From NCBI RefSeq assembly GCF_016887565.1, contig NZ_CP069396.1:4553001-4617000 (forward strand): 64,000 bases of DNA, in the 5' to 3' direction. The stretch is from Archangium violaceum (lineage in GTDB: Bacteria; Myxococcota; Myxococcia; Myxococcales; Myxococcaceae). The translations under genes were made by a program, and so were the position numbers. Below the pieces are notes generated by a model that was given only the letters and a program-made list of their open reading frames with translations, ran no database searches and was not told where the DNA came from. Below are positions 55,257 through 64,000 of the stretch, one piece after another (position 1 is the first letter of the stretch; each line of letters opens with the position of its first letter).

Positions 55257-56713
55257 ATCGCACCCCCATGATGCGCTCACTCCTCCTGGCCGCGCTCGCG
55301 GCACTCCTCGCCACCGGCTGCACGGGCACCAAGGCCGCCGGTCCGGGCACGGGCACCACGGGCAAGGCGAACGTCGCCAAGTCCAACGAGCCCGTCTCCA
55401 TCTCCAACCGCGCCAAGCTGCTCTTCGATGACGCGCTCGGCGCCTTCGAGGCCCAGAAGAAGGCCAACGCCTTCGACTACCCGTCGCTCGAGCGCAAGTT
55501 CAAGGCCGCGCTGGACGCGGATCAGAACCTCGCCGAGGCCGAGTACAACCTCGGCGTCATCGCCGAGCGCCAGGGCAACCAGAAGGAGGCCATCGCCCGC
55601 TACCAGGCGGCCCTCCAGAAGAAGCCCACGCTGCGCCAGGCCTCGGAGAACCTGGCGGTGATCGCCCAGAACTCGGGTGACATCGCCGGCGCGGTGGGCA
55701 TCTACCAGGGCGTCCTGAAGACGTACCCGGACGACGCCAGCAGCCGCGCCCGCCTGGCGGAGATCTACCGTCAGACGGGTGACCACGATAAGGCCATGGA
55801 GTTCTCGCGCGCCGCCCTCATGCGCGAGCCCCAGTCCGTCACCGCCTACAAGGTGATGATGCGCAGCTACCTGGAGCGCAAGCAGCTGGCCATGGCCAAG
55901 CTGGTGGCCCTGCGCGCGCTGAAGATCGACCAGAACGATCCCGAGCTGCACCACACCATCGGCCTCATCCTCCTGCAGGAGGAGAAGAAGGACGAGGCGC
56001 GCCTGGAGTTCCGGCGTGCCATCGAGGTCCGCGCCGACTACGTGCCCGCGCACGTGCAGCTGGCGCAGCTGGCCCTCGAAGTGGAGGACTACCCCGGCGC
56101 CGAGGAGCACCTGCGCCGCATCCTCCAGGCCGACAGCAAGAACGCCCCCGCCCACCTCAACCTCGGCATCGCCTACAAGGGCCAGGGTCAGTTCGACAAG
56201 GCCATGCAGGAGTACGACGAGGCGGAGAAGCTCGACCCGAAGCTGGCCGCCATCTACTTCAACCGCGGCGTCATCCTGCACCGCAACAAGGGCGCTCCGG
56301 ACCGGGCCATCGAGCTGTACCGCAAGTACATCAGCCTGTCCGGTGGCGAGGTGGCCCTCAACGCCGAGCACCCCATCTTCAACCTGCTGCGCGAGGCGGA
56401 GTCCATCGTCCAGGCCCAGCGCGAGGCCGTCGCCGCCGAGGAGCAGGCCAAGAAGCTCGAGGAGCTCCAGAAGCAGCAGCAGGAGCTGATGAAGGCCGAG
56501 GAGGCCAAGCAGGGCACCGTCAACGCCGCGGGCACCAACGCCCCGGCTCCCACCCAGCCCGCGGGTGCTACCCAGCCCGCCGGGGATGTCAAGCCCGCTG
56601 GCGACACCCAGCCCGCCGCCAATCCGCCCGCTGCTTCTCCTCCGGCCAACGCGCCGCAGCAGAAGAATCCAGCCAAGCCGGATTCGAATGAACCCACCGA
56701 CGATCTCTTCTGA
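55253..56713 (+). CDS. gltE: Gliding-motility TPR lipoprotein GltE (AglT-like)
   Basis: The ATG at 55253 overlaps the gltD stop by four bases. A lipoprotein signal is present (MMRSLLLAALAALLATGC), with Cys23 counted from the first Met. The 486-residue protein has about eight TPR units between residues 65 and 375 (AEYNLGVIAERQGNQKEA; ENLAVIAQNSGDIAGAVG; AHLNLGIAYKGQGQFDKAM). The C-terminal ~90 residues are a coiled coil (EEQAKKLEELQKQQQEL) and a Pro/Ala-rich tail. This fits M. xanthus GltE/AglT, an outer-membrane-associated partner of GltD in adventurous gliding. Translational coupling to gltD is likely. Confidence 0.87.
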   Translation: MNRTPMMRSLLLAALAALLATGCTGTKAAGPGTGTTGKANVAKSNEPVSISNRAKLLFDDALGAFEAQKKANAFDYPSLERKFKAALDADQNLAEAEYNLGVIAERQGNQKEAIARYQAALQKKPTLRQASENLAVIAQNSGDIAGAVGIYQGVLKTYPDDASSRARLAEIYRQTGDHDKAMEFSRAALMREPQSVTAYKVMMRSYLERKQLAMAKLVALRALKIDQNDPELHHTIGLILLQEEKKDEARLEFRRAIEVRADYVPAHVQLAQLALEVEDYPGAEEHLRRILQADSKNAPAHLNLGIAYKGQGQFDKAMQEYDEAEKLDPKLAAIYFNRGVILHRNKGAPDRAIELYRKYISLSGGEVALNAEHPIFNLLREAESIVQAQREAVAAEEQAKKLEELQKQQQELMKAEEAKQGTVNAAGTNAPAPTQPAGATQPAGDVKPAGDTQPAANPPAASPPANAPQQKNPAKPDSNEPTDDLF

Positions 56714-56833
56714 TCGCGGTGGCAGTGGTCAGGGTGGGGGGATAAATGAGAATCTTCGTCCGTTGGCGCCGGAATCCGGCGCCAGTGGACGTGACGCGGG
56801 GACCCCGGAGGGGGGAACCGCTCGGAGGCAGTC

Positions 56834-57118
56834 ATGAGGAAGCTCCTGATGCTGTGTGCGGTGCTGGCGGTGGCTCCGGCCTTCGCCCAGGACGAGGGTG
56901 GGTCGGGCGACAGTGGTGGCGGCAGGGCGGCCGGTGGTGGCAAGGCCCAGAAGGGTGGTCCGCAGACCATCGACTTCGAGGACGACACCATCGAGGGCGA
57001 CCTCACCAAGCCGGACGGCGAGTACGTCGAGGCGCGCAAGAAGGTCCAGCACTCCAACCTCATCCGTGTTCGCGAGGACTTCGAGGACAAGGTGATGCAG
57101 TCGGTGGGCGAGCTGTGA
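56834..57118 (+). CDS. gltF: Small periplasmic gliding protein GltF
   Basis: A 94-residue protein with a signal peptide (MRKLLMLCAVLAVAPAFA). The mature part is a Gly-rich segment followed by a charged stretch containing DFEDDTIEGDLTKPDG and ending VREDFEDKVMQSVGEL. It matches in size, position and the acidic 'IEGDL..PDGEY' block what is known of GltF in M. xanthus, a periplasmic component of the Glt complex. GGAGGCAGTC precedes the ATG. Lies between gltE and gltG in the same direction. Confidence 0.8.
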   Translation: MRKLLMLCAVLAVAPAFAQDEGGSGDSGGGRAAGGGKAQKGGPQTIDFEDDTIEGDLTKPDGEYVEARKKVQHSNLIRVREDFEDKVMQSVGEL

Positions 57119-57186
57119 AAATCGTTGGGAACCCACCGACGAACGCGTTGTCCTAGAGATCGCCGAAAGCCAACTGGGGAATTTCA

Positions 57187-59121
57187 ATGCCCGTGCCTCT
57201 GACACTCAAGGTCTTCAAGGGTGACACGCTCGTCACCGCGAAGGACTTCGAGCGCGACATCATCAAGATTGGCCGTCTCGCCTCGGCACACCTGTGCCTG
57301 GAGGACGAGAAGGTCAGCCGCATCCACTCCGTCATCGAGGTCGCCGCCGACGGCAGCCTGTCCATCATCGACATGGGCAGCGTCGAGGGCACCTACGTCA
57401 ACGGCAAGCGGGTCAACAAGGGCCAGCTGGTCTTCGGAGACGAGATCAAGGTGGGTGGCACCACCATCCGCCTGGAGAACCCGGCCGCCGTGGCCGCGGT
57501 GAACCTGGCGACCGCAGCCGCCACCGTTGCCCCCGCCGCGGCCGCGGTGGCTCCGGCGCCCGAGCGCCCGCTGGCCGCGGGCCTCGCGCAGGCCGCGACC
57601 CCGGCGCCGACGGTGACTCCCGCTCCCGTGGCGGTGGCGCCGCAGCCGGTGGCCGCTCCGGCTCCCGCTCCCGTGCAGAAGGCCGCGCCGCAGCCGGTGG
57701 CCGCGCCCGTGGCGCATGCCGAGGCCCCGGCCGCCGAGCCCGTTCCGCGCGTGCGCCGGGTGGCTCGCAAGGGCAGCGGTCCGCTCGGTCTGGGCCTGCA
57801 CTTCATGTGGGGCGACCAGCGCGTGGGCGAGTTCTTCCTGCCGCCGGGCAAGAAGCAGTCCTTCACGGTGGGCAGCGCCAAGGGCGTCAACTTCATCATG
57901 GGCGACGCCAAGCTGGGCGGCGAGCGCTTCGAGGTGGTGCGCACGGATGGCCAGTCCTTCACCGTGCTCTTCACCGGCAAGATGAAGGGCGAGCTCACCC
58001 GCAAGGGCGAGACGATGGACCTCAAGGCCGTCATCGAGTCCGGCAAGGCCAACCACGAGGGCGAGGCCTACGCGCTCACCCTCAAGGACGATGACTTCAT
58101 CTCGGTGGACCTGGGCGGCGTGACGCTCGAGGCCCTCTACGAGTCGGTGCCCAAGAAGGCCTTCGCGCCGCTGGGCGAGTCGGTGGACTTCACCGTCCTC
58201 AACATCTTCCTGCTGACGTTCTTCCTCGGCGCGATGTTCGTCATCGCCGCGGCCAACCATGCCGCCGCGGGCGATGAGTACGCGGACGAGCTGGCGGGCA
58301 CCAACGCGCGCATCGCCAAGCTCATCGTCAAGCCGCCCGAGACGCAGAAGAACAAGTTCCTCGAGAAGCTCAACCAGCAGAAGGCCGAGAAGCAGGCCGA
58401 GAAGCAGGCCAAGAAGAAGGACGACGGGCAGACGAAGAAGGAAGTCGTCAAGCAGGCCACCCCGAACTCCAACCAGGCCAAGCCCGACAAGAAGGCCGTG
58501 GCCAAGAACATGGCCGCGAAGATCTTCGGTGGTAAGGGCGGCGCCGCGAGCCTCTTCGGCGGTGGCGGCCTGGGCGGCGACCTGAAGGGCGCCATGGGCA
58601 ACATGTTCGGCGCCAAGGTGGGCGCCGGTGGCGGCTTCGGCGGCCTCGGTCTGCGCGGCGGCAGCGGCGGTGGCGCGGGTGGCGGTGAGACCATCGGCAT
58701 CGGCGCGGTCGGCACCAAGGGCCGCGGCGGTGGCATGGGTGGCTACGGCTCCGGCGTGGGCGGACTGGGCGGCAAGCAGAGCGTGGAAGTGGGCATCGCG
58801 GCCGAGGACGCCACGGTGTCGGGCTCGCTCGACAAGGAGCTCATCCGCCAGGTCATCCAGCGCAACAAGGGGCAGATCCGCTTCTGCTACGAGAGCCTGC
58901 TCAACCGCTACCCGAAGCTGGGCGGCAAGGTGTCCATCCGCTTCACCATCGCCTCCGAGGGCAACGTGGTGACGTCGTCGGTGGCCCAGTCCACCGCGGG
59001 CAACTCGGAGCTGGAGCAGTGCGTGGCCGGCCGCGTGCGCACCTGGTCCTTCCCCAAGCCCAAGGGCGGTGGCTCGGTGGTCGTCACCTATCCGTTCCTC
59101 TTCAAGGCGGCTGGTGAGTAG
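57187..59121 (+). CDS. gltG: Gliding-motility inner-membrane protein GltG (FHA plus TonB-like tail)
   Basis: A 644-residue protein matching M. xanthus GltG (PglI). Order of parts: a cytoplasmic FHA domain (residues ~20-95, IKIGRLASAHLCLED, VSRIHSVIEV, GSVEGTYVNGK); a Pro/Ala-rich linker (~100-195); a second beta-rich domain (~200-320); one transmembrane helix (~335-357, VLNIFLLTFFLGAMFVIAA); a Lys/Gln-rich coiled coil; a Gly-rich flexible region (~450-540); and a C-terminal AgmX/PglI-type TonB-like domain (~545-644, with FCYESLLNRYPKLGGKV and CVAGRVRTWSFPKP, Cys pair). It links cytoplasmic signalling to periplasmic Glt proteins. Gene starts 68 bases after gltF. Confidence 0.9.
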   Translation: MPVPLTLKVFKGDTLVTAKDFERDIIKIGRLASAHLCLEDEKVSRIHSVIEVAADGSLSIIDMGSVEGTYVNGKRVNKGQLVFGDEIKVGGTTIRLENPAAVAAVNLATAAATVAPAAAAVAPAPERPLAAGLAQAATPAPTVTPAPVAVAPQPVAAPAPAPVQKAAPQPVAAPVAHAEAPAAEPVPRVRRVARKGSGPLGLGLHFMWGDQRVGEFFLPPGKKQSFTVGSAKGVNFIMGDAKLGGERFEVVRTDGQSFTVLFTGKMKGELTRKGETMDLKAVIESGKANHEGEAYALTLKDDDFISVDLGGVTLEALYESVPKKAFAPLGESVDFTVLNIFLLTFFLGAMFVIAAANHAAAGDEYADELAGTNARIAKLIVKPPETQKNKFLEKLNQQKAEKQAEKQAKKKDDGQTKKEVVKQATPNSNQAKPDKKAVAKNMAAKIFGGKGGAASLFGGGGLGGDLKGAMGNMFGAKVGAGGGFGGLGLRGGSGGGAGGGETIGIGAVGTKGRGGGMGGYGSGVGGLGGKQSVEVGIAAEDATVSGSLDKELIRQVIQRNKGQIRFCYESLLNRYPKLGGKVSIRFTIASEGNVVTSSVAQSTAGNSELEQCVAGRVRTWSFPKPKGGGSVVVTYPFLFKAAGE

Positions 59122-59240
59122 CCGGGTAGCCTCCCGCTGAGTGAAAAGGTTCAGGTGGGCGGTTCCCGTTTCGACGGGGCCGCCCATCTTGCTTTTTGGC
59201 GCTGGTGTCTCCGCCCTCCTGGGCTAACGTCCGCCCCCGT

Positions 59241-59855
59241 ATGAAAGCCTTCCGCCCCTTCGTCGTTTGCGCTGCTCTGGCGATCCCCGCTCTTGCGAAT
59301 GCGCAGGCCGCCGGTGACAGGCCAGCCGAGACCTTCAATGAGATCGAGCGCGGTCTCTACTTCTCGGTGTTCGGTGGCCCCTCGTTCATCGTCAATCCGC
59401 CCGCCTCCGAGGGTCCTCGTCCCTTCTCATCCGGGCAGATGGCCCAGGTGGAGGTGGGCGTGGACATTGGCGAGCGCCTGTCGCTCGGCCTCTTCGTGCT
59501 GGGCTCCTCCAATCGCGCCGGCTCGGACTACGTGGGCAACTCGGGCGGCACGGCCTCCGGAGACTTCTCCATGCTGGTGCCCGGCGCCGTGGTGCGCGCG
59601 CACCTGGTGGGCTTCGCCGATGCCCAGGAGGTCAAGCGCACGTGGATCTACGTCCGCGCCGGCGCTGGTTATGCCTTGTTCAGGCCCAAGCAGCTCCTCC
59701 CGGATCCCGACATTCTGGTTTTCGCGGGACCGGGTCTGGAGTACTACACACGCCTTCGTCACTTCTCGGTGGGTATCGAGGTGACGGGGTCGTTCCTCGT
59801 CAAGTCTCAGTCATTCGGGTTCGCGGTGACGCCGAACCTTCGCTACGCGTTCTAG
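59241..59855 (+). CDS. gltH: Outer-membrane beta-barrel gliding protein GltH
   Basis: A 204-residue protein. Start at ATG 59241, first residue of a signal peptide (MKAFRPFVVCAALAIPALANA). The mature part shows alternating amphipathic strands (YFSVFGGPSFIV; QVEVGVDIGERLSLGLFVLG; TWIYVRAGAGYALF; FSVGIEVTGSFLV) and ends in LRYAF, the C-terminal aromatic signal of outer-membrane barrels. Size and place in the operon match GltH, one of the outer-membrane barrels (with GltA and GltB) at which the motility complex meets the substratum. Confidence 0.82.
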   Translation: MKAFRPFVVCAALAIPALANAQAAGDRPAETFNEIERGLYFSVFGGPSFIVNPPASEGPRPFSSGQMAQVEVGVDIGERLSLGLFVLGSSNRAGSDYVGNSGGTASGDFSMLVPGAVVRAHLVGFADAQEVKRTWIYVRAGAGYALFRPKQLLPDPDILVFAGPGLEYYTRLRHFSVGIEVTGSFLVKSQSFGFAVTPNLRYAF

Positions 59856-59867
59856 CGGGAGAGTCAC

Positions 59868-61847
59868 GTGCCTCAGGAGAATGGAAGCGGTGGGCCTCGT
59901 GGTGGGAGGGGTCGGGAGGGTGGTGCCCCCGGTCAGGGTCCTCGTCGAGAGGGTCCGGGTGGTGGTTTTGGTGGTCGCGATGGGGGAGGTCGGGGTCGGG
60001 GTGATGGCCCCGGGCGTGGCCGCGGTCGGGATCGCGCCGAGGGGCCCGTCGGCCCCGGTCAGCGCGTCATCGCCGAGCTGAGCACCCTCGAGAAGGCGCT
60101 GGGCAAGTCGGACTTCGCGGCCCAGAAGGCGCCGCTCGAGGCGATCGTCCGCTCGCTGCGGTCCATGCGGGTGAAGTCGATCGACGAGCTGGAGCTCAAC
60201 GTCAAGGGCCGGCTCATCACCACGCTGCTGCGCGTGCAGCGTCAGGTCAAGCCGCCCATGCCCGAGACGTCGGCCGCTCCCGCGGGTGAGGCTGGCTCCG
60301 CCGAAGCCGGTGCCGCGGCCGAGGCCACGCAGGCTCCCGCGGCCAGCGAGCCGGCGCAGGCGGACGCGGGGGCGAGCGAAGGCTCTCCGGCAGCCGCTCC
60401 GGAGCAGGCCGCCGCGGGTGCACCCGCGGAAGGCGCCGCTCCGCAGGCTCCGGCGGCGGATCCGGTGAAGGAGAAGTACGCCGCCTACGTGGACGTCATG
60501 TACCTGGTGGGCCGCGCCTGGCGCGCCGCCGGAGATCAGGAGCGTGCCTCGGCGGCCTTCGCGCTGAGCGGCCGCGAGCCGCAGCCCGAGCGTGAGGAGC
60601 CCGCCGCCAAGCCGGCGGGTGAGCGCGGCGAGCGGCGTGAGGGTGGTCGCGAGGGCCGTGAGGGTGGTCGCGAGGGCCGCGATCGTCGTGAGCGCGGCGA
60701 GCGCGGCGAGCGGCGTGAGGGTGGTCGCGAGGCCCGTGAGGGTGGCCGCGAGGGTGAGCGCCGGGAGCGTCGCGAGCGGGGTGAGCGCGGCGAGCGGCGT
60801 GAGGGTGGCCGCGAGGGCCGTGAGGGCGAGCGCCGGCAGCCGCTGCCCGAGCTGACGGGCGACTGGCAGGAGCAGTCGAAGCAGCTCGAGACGATGGGCC
60901 GCACCCGCGACGCGGCGCGCATGCACGAGCGCAACAACTCCTTCGCCGAGGCCGCCCGGCTCTTCGAGGCCGGCGGGGACGTGAAGAGCGCGCTGCGCAA
61001 CGCGCTGGCGGGCAAGGACAACGACGCCGCGCGCCGCCTCATGGCGACGGTGCCGCCGGAGCAGCTCGCGCAGACGCTCGAGAAGGCGGGTGCCTACGAG
61101 CTGCTGATGGAGATCTACATCGGCAAGGGTGACTTCGAGAACGTCGCCCGGCTGTACGAGCGTGCCCGTCAGTTCGACCAGGCGGCGCTCGCCTATGAGC
61201 GCGCGGGCAAGCTGTCCCTGGCGCGCAAGGCGTACGAGCGCACCCGTGACTTCGCGGCGGCCAACCGCATCCGCGACCTCGAGGTGAAGGCCCTGGTGGA
61301 GCGGGGAGACCGGCTCGGTGCCGCCACCCTGCTGGTGAACGCCGGCCGTGGCAAGGAGGCCGTGGACGTGCTCGGCACCCTGCCGCCGCCCAAGGCCTTC
61401 CACTTCCTCCAGCGGCTGAAGCTGGAGGAGGAGGCCAAGGCGCTCGCCCAGAAGGAACTGGCCCGCGCCGAGGCGGAGAACAAGCCCGCCGGCCGCGCCC
61501 GGTGGCTGGAGCTGCTCGGAGAGGCCGCCACCGCGGCGACGCTCTACGAGGAGATCGGCCGCAAGGAGAAGGCCATGGGGCTGTACGAGCAGATCGGCCA
61601 CCTGCCGAAGGCCGCCGCCCTGGCGGAGGAGCTCCAGCTGAGGGACAAGGCGACCGAGCTGTACAAGAAGCTCGGAGATGAGGCGGGCGTGCAGCGCGCC
61701 CAGGCCCTGCCGGCCACGCCGCCCCCCAAGCGGCCCGCCGATGCCGCCGCGGCCGCCGAGGAGGCCGCCGAGACGGGCGCCGAGGGCACCCAGGGTGTCG
61801 AGGGCAGCTCGTCCGCTCCTGCTGCAAACGAGCAAGAAAGCCAATAA
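59868..61847 (+). CDS. TPR-like protein with Arg/Glu/Gly-rich segments between gltH and gltI
   Basis: Start is GTG 59868, preceded by GGGAGAG; it follows gltH by 12 bases. The 659-residue protein has no signal peptide. Residues 1-65 are Gly/Arg/Asp-rich (GGRGREGG, GGGRGRGDGPGRGRGRD), followed by a globular stretch, an Ala/Pro linker, and an Arg/Glu/Gly repeat segment (~250-325). From ~330 to 615 it has TPR-like or helical repeats (SKQLETMGRTRDAARMHER; AGAYELLMEIYIGKGDFEN; TLYEEIGRKEKAMGLYEQ). M. xanthus has less-studied genes at this position in its glt cluster; the relation is inferred from order. The nucleic-acid-binding look of the RGG/REGG parts is noted but no function is known. Confidence 0.72.
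   Translation: MPQENGSGGPRGGRGREGGAPGQGPRREGPGGGFGGRDGGGRGRGDGPGRGRGRDRAEGPVGPGQRVIAELSTLEKALGKSDFAAQKAPLEAIVRSLRSMRVKSIDELELNVKGRLITTLLRVQRQVKPPMPETSAAPAGEAGSAEAGAAAEATQAPAASEPAQADAGASEGSPAAAPEQAAAGAPAEGAAPQAPAADPVKEKYAAYVDVMYLVGRAWRAAGDQERASAAFALSGREPQPEREEPAAKPAGERGERREGGREGREGGREGRDRRERGERGERREGGREAREGGREGERRERRERGERGERREGGREGREGERRQPLPELTGDWQEQSKQLETMGRTRDAARMHERNNSFAEAARLFEAGGDVKSALRNALAGKDNDAARRLMATVPPEQLAQTLEKAGAYELLMEIYIGKGDFENVARLYERARQFDQAALAYERAGKLSLARKAYERTRDFAAANRIRDLEVKALVERGDRLGAATLLVNAGRGKEAVDVLGTLPPPKAFHFLQRLKLEEEAKALAQKELARAEAENKPAGRARWLELLGEAATAATLYEEIGRKEKAMGLYEQIGHLPKAAALAEELQLRDKATELYKKLGDEAGVQRAQALPATPPPKRPADAAAAAEEAAETGAEGTQGVEGSSSAPAANEQESQ
60622..60834 (+). repeat. 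In-frame Arg/Glu/Gly codon repeat
   Basis: Around 210 bases built from variants of GAGGGTGGTCGCGAGGGCCG and GAGCGCGGCGAGCGGCGT, coding for units such as REGGREG and RRERGERGER. The unit length is irregular (about 12-24 bases) and the frame is kept throughout. Likely expands and contracts by slippage. Confidence 0.75.
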
Positions 61848-61889
61848 ATCTCGACAGTTGGCGGGATTTGCGCGATTGCGGGGGGTGGT

Positions 61890-61912
61890 GAGCGGGCTGT
61901 AGAGTCCCGCTC
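61890..61912. other. Hairpin in the gap before gltI
   Basis: GAGCGGG-N9-CCCGCTC, a seven-base-pair stem in the 99-base gap before gltI. No T-run follows, so a role as attenuator or mRNA processing site is only a possibility. Confidence 0.35.
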
Positions 61913-61946
61913 TCCGCCCCCTTTCTTTTCGCGAGGCCCGCCTTAC

Positions 61947-64000
61947 ATGGACCAGCCGAACCTCCGTCGACCCGCCGAGCGTGTCGTTTCCGACCGGCCT
62001 TTCGCCGAAGCGGAAGCCGCACTCGAGAAGGCAGGCCGAGTCGAGGACCTCATCCGTCTCTACGAGGGACGCGCGCGGGAGACTCCCGCTGCCGAGGCGA
62101 CGCGGGTACTGGTTCGCGCGGCACAGCTCTCCTACGAGCGGTTGCGCAACCCGGCCCGCTCGGAAGAGCTGCTGCGGCGCGCGCTGCTGATCGCCGAGGA
62201 CGTGCGCCCCGTGTTGCGCGGGCTGAGGACCGTCTACGAGGCGCGCCAGGACATGGCCGGGCTCGTCGACGTGCTGGAGCGGCTGGGCTCCATGACGCAG
62301 GGGGAGGAGGCCGCATCCTCCTTCATGAAGGCGGCCAACCTCCACGAGCAGAAGCTGTTCCGGCGCGATCGCGCGGTGCTGTGCTTGCAGCGGGCCGCTC
62401 GCGTGAAGCCGGAGCGCGCCACCTTCAAGCGCGCGCGCCAGCTGCTCCTGTCCGAGGAGCGCTTCCAGCCCGTCTTCGAGTCGCTGGAGCGCGAGCGCGC
62501 CACGCTCGGTGGTGAGGGGATGGTGGAGGAGTACGTCACCTTCGCCGAGCGGTTGGTGGAGGACCCCACCGAGCACGTGCTCGCCCAGCAGGCGCTGGCC
62601 GTGGTGCGGGAGCTGGATCCGCGGAACGCGCGGGCGGAGAAGGCCACGCAGACGCTGCAGCGCTTCGAGCAGGCGTGGCGCGAGCGTGCCCGCATGCTGC
62701 GCGGCATGTCCCTGGAGGAGCGCGATCGCAAGAGCGCGGCGCGGCTGTCCCTCCTGGTGGCCAAGCTGCACGCCTGGTACGAGCCGGCCGCGGTGGACAA
62801 GGTGAAGGAGGCGCTGGACCGCTGCTTCCTGCTGTGGCCCGGCATGCCCGAGGCCCTCAACCTCATCGAGCGCGTGGCCGAGCGCAATGGGGACTTCACT
62901 CCGGCGCAGGCGTGGATCGAGACGCTGGCGAACGAGGCCCGGGAGCGCAACGCCCAGGTGGACCTGTGGCTGCGGCTGGGCACGCTGCGCCTCACGCGGC
63001 TGAATGACGCGGCCGGGGCGCTCGCCGCCTTCGAGAAGGCCGTGTCGGTGGATCCGGCCCGCGCGGACGTGGCGAGCCTCGGCGCGGAGCTGCTGCTGGA
63101 GCAGGGCCGTGGGGCGGAAGCGCTCGCCATGCTGGAGCGCTACCTCGGCACGGTGAAGGACCGCGTGACGCAGGTGGCCCTGCGGCTGCGCCTGGCGGAC
63201 CTCTGCCTGCATCAGAAGGACGGTGACGCGGCGAAGGTGCACCTCGAGGCGGCCCTCAAGGTGGATCCGGCCAATGCGCTCGCGGCCTTCCAGCTCGTCC
63301 GGCTGATGGCGGAGGAGGAGAACTTCGAGGGGCTGGAGCCGCTGCTGGATCTGGCTCTGCTCGCCCCGCGCCCGCGCGCCGAGCGCGTGGCCTTCTGCGA
63401 GGGACTCGCGCTCCTCTACGAGGAGGCGGACAACGCGCGTGGCGCCTTCGAGGTGCTGGCTCGCGCCCTGGCGTTGGATCCCACCCGGCCCCTGCTGCTG
63501 GACGCCGTGGTGGAGCATGCGAGCAAGGCCCACGCGGAGCCCGCGCTCGCGGTGGCGCTGCGGCGGGCGGCCCAGGTCGCCCCTCCCGAGGCGTCCCTCC
63601 CGCTCTGGCGGTACCTCGCGCAGCTGCTGCAGGGCGCGCTGGCGGATCCCGCGGGCGCCGAGGCGGCCTGGCGGGAGGTGCTCGCGCGCGCTCCGGGTGA
63701 CAGCGCCGCGCAGGAGGCGGTGAAGTCGCTCCGGGGCGCCGCCGCGCTCGCGGATGATCCGAAGGTGCGCCTGGAAGGGGAGATCGCCCGGCGCGAGGCC
63801 ACTGGTGCGTCTCCGGCGGAGCTGGAGCCGATGGTGCGCGAGCTGGTGAAGCTCTCCCCGGAGGACGCTGGTCCCGTGCGGCGCCTGCAGGCGGTGTGCG
63901 TGGCGCTGTCGAAGTTCGAGGAGGCCGCGGCGCTGGCCGGCAAGCTGGCGAAGCTGGCCGAGACGCAGGTGGAGCGCACCGACTGGGCGGGGCGTCAGGC
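61947..64000 (+). CDS. gltI: Gliding-motility TPR protein GltI (AgmK-like), 3' end beyond window
   Basis: The frame is open from ATG 61947 to the window edge, giving 684 residues of a longer protein. GAGG lies about ten bases before the ATG. No signal peptide ([14 protein letters not shown]). The visible part is built of TPR-type helical repeats ([75 protein letters not shown]). In M. xanthus GltI (AgmK) is a very large cytoplasmic TPR protein in this position, followed by gltJ. Identification rests on gene order, location and repeat type. Confidence 0.83.
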   Translation, partial: MDQPNLRRPAERVVSDRPFAEAEAALEKAGRVEDLIRLYEGRARETPAAEATRVLVRAAQLSYERLRNPARSEELLRRALLIAEDVRPVLRGLRTVYEARQDMAGLVDVLERLGSMTQGEEAASSFMKAANLHEQKLFRRDRAVLCLQRAARVKPERATFKRARQLLLSEERFQPVFESLERERATLGGEGMVEEYVTFAERLVEDPTEHVLAQQALAVVRELDPRNARAEKATQTLQRFEQAWRERARMLRGMSLEERDRKSAARLSLLVAKLHAWYEPAAVDKVKEALDRCFLLWPGMPEALNLIERVAERNGDFTPAQAWIETLANEARERNAQVDLWLRLGTLRLTRLNDAAGALAAFEKAVSVDPARADVASLGAELLLEQGRGAEALAMLERYLGTVKDRVTQVALRLRLADLCLHQKDGDAAKVHLEAALKVDPANALAAFQLVRLMAEEENFEGLEPLLDLALLAPRPRAERVAFCEGLALLYEEADNARGAFEVLARALALDPTRPLLLDAVVEHASKAHAEPALAVALRRAAQVAPPEASLPLWRYLAQLLQGALADPAGAEAAWREVLARAPGDSAAQEAVKSLRGAAALADDPKVRLEGEIARREATGASPAELEPMVRELVKLSPEDAGPVRRLQAVCVALSKFEEAAALAGKLAKLAETQVERTDWAGRQ

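Noticed and set aside
51069-55304. 1411-codon open frame on the minus strand opposite gltD
   Set aside because: It lies antisense to a gene with clear TPR repeats and a signal peptide; its composition (runs of Leu, Arg, His, Val, Gly) is what results from GC-rich third positions read on the other strand.
59811-63533. 1240-codon minus-strand frame opposite the gltH-gltI region
   Set aside because: It crosses several real genes on the other strand and reads as Arg/Leu/Gly-rich noise.
51642-64000. The motility cluster as the paralogous nfs (sporulation) locus
   Set aside because: nfs clusters, as I recall, lack the small outer-membrane barrel plus the large cytoplasmic TPR protein after gltG; both are present here, which favours glt.

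Overview
The window is a stretch of a high-GC chromosome that most resembles a myxobacterium of the Cystobacter/Archangium/Myxococcus group. The basis for this is a near-complete gltD-E-F-G-H-(x)-I gliding-motility cluster at the right end, an FHA-containing enhancer-binding-protein relative, many Cys-anchored lipoproteins without known homologues, and the very GC-rich third codon positions that create long antisense shadow ORFs. No rRNA, tRNA, CRISPR array, prophage or insertion sequence was seen. The assignment is by gene content and memory of these families, not by a database search.

Layout. Positions 1-4.2 kb hold a truncated YVTN beta-propeller protein, a secreted OB-fold protein, a kinase-like membrane protein and an orphan sensor histidine kinase. 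Positions 4.2-13.2 kb are a polysaccharide/accessory region: a GH55-type beta-1,3-glucanase with FnIII and CBM56-like modules, its probable LacI regulator (three operator-like dyads lie between the two genes), a PL20-like polysaccharide lyase, a royal-jelly/yellow-type propeller protein, a divergent MDR oxidoreductase/LysR pair, and a periplasmic protein with an odd start. Positions 13.4-27 kb are largely housekeeping: smc, two tandemly duplicated lipoproteins beside an FHA-AAA+-Fis regulator that lacks the sigma-54 contact loop, a small helical protein, glutaredoxin, CIRCE-controlled groES-groEL, two unknown proteins, a Nudix hydrolase and rpoZ.

Positions 27-34.2 kb hold a second histidine kinase, a YhfC-type membrane protein, a nitrilase with a divergent AraC regulator and a direct-repeat operator, a branched-chain-type solute-binding lipoprotein and a sugar-porter MFS transporter. 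Positions 34.2-39.1 kb form a tightly coupled minus-strand operon: lipoprotein, ECF sigma factor, zinc-finger anti-sigma factor, an exported caspase-fold protein fused to an outer-membrane barrel, and a second related lipoprotein. This is the best candidate for a little-described system. Positions 39.3-51.4 kb hold a nucleotidyltransferase, a metallophosphoesterase, a GldA-GldF-GldG-DUF4340 ABC module, lysC, a large lipoprotein joining a dimethylformamidase-beta-like domain to NHL repeats, and a DnaC-like ATPase with an unknown partner.

Positions 51.6-64 kb are the gliding operon: GltD and GltE (TPR), GltF (small periplasmic), GltG (FHA, one membrane span, TonB-like tail), GltH (outer-membrane barrel), a TPR-like protein with an Arg/Glu/Gly-rich repeat segment, and the N-terminal 684 residues of GltI. 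All read in one direction with short gaps, as expected for subunits of one envelope-spanning motility complex.
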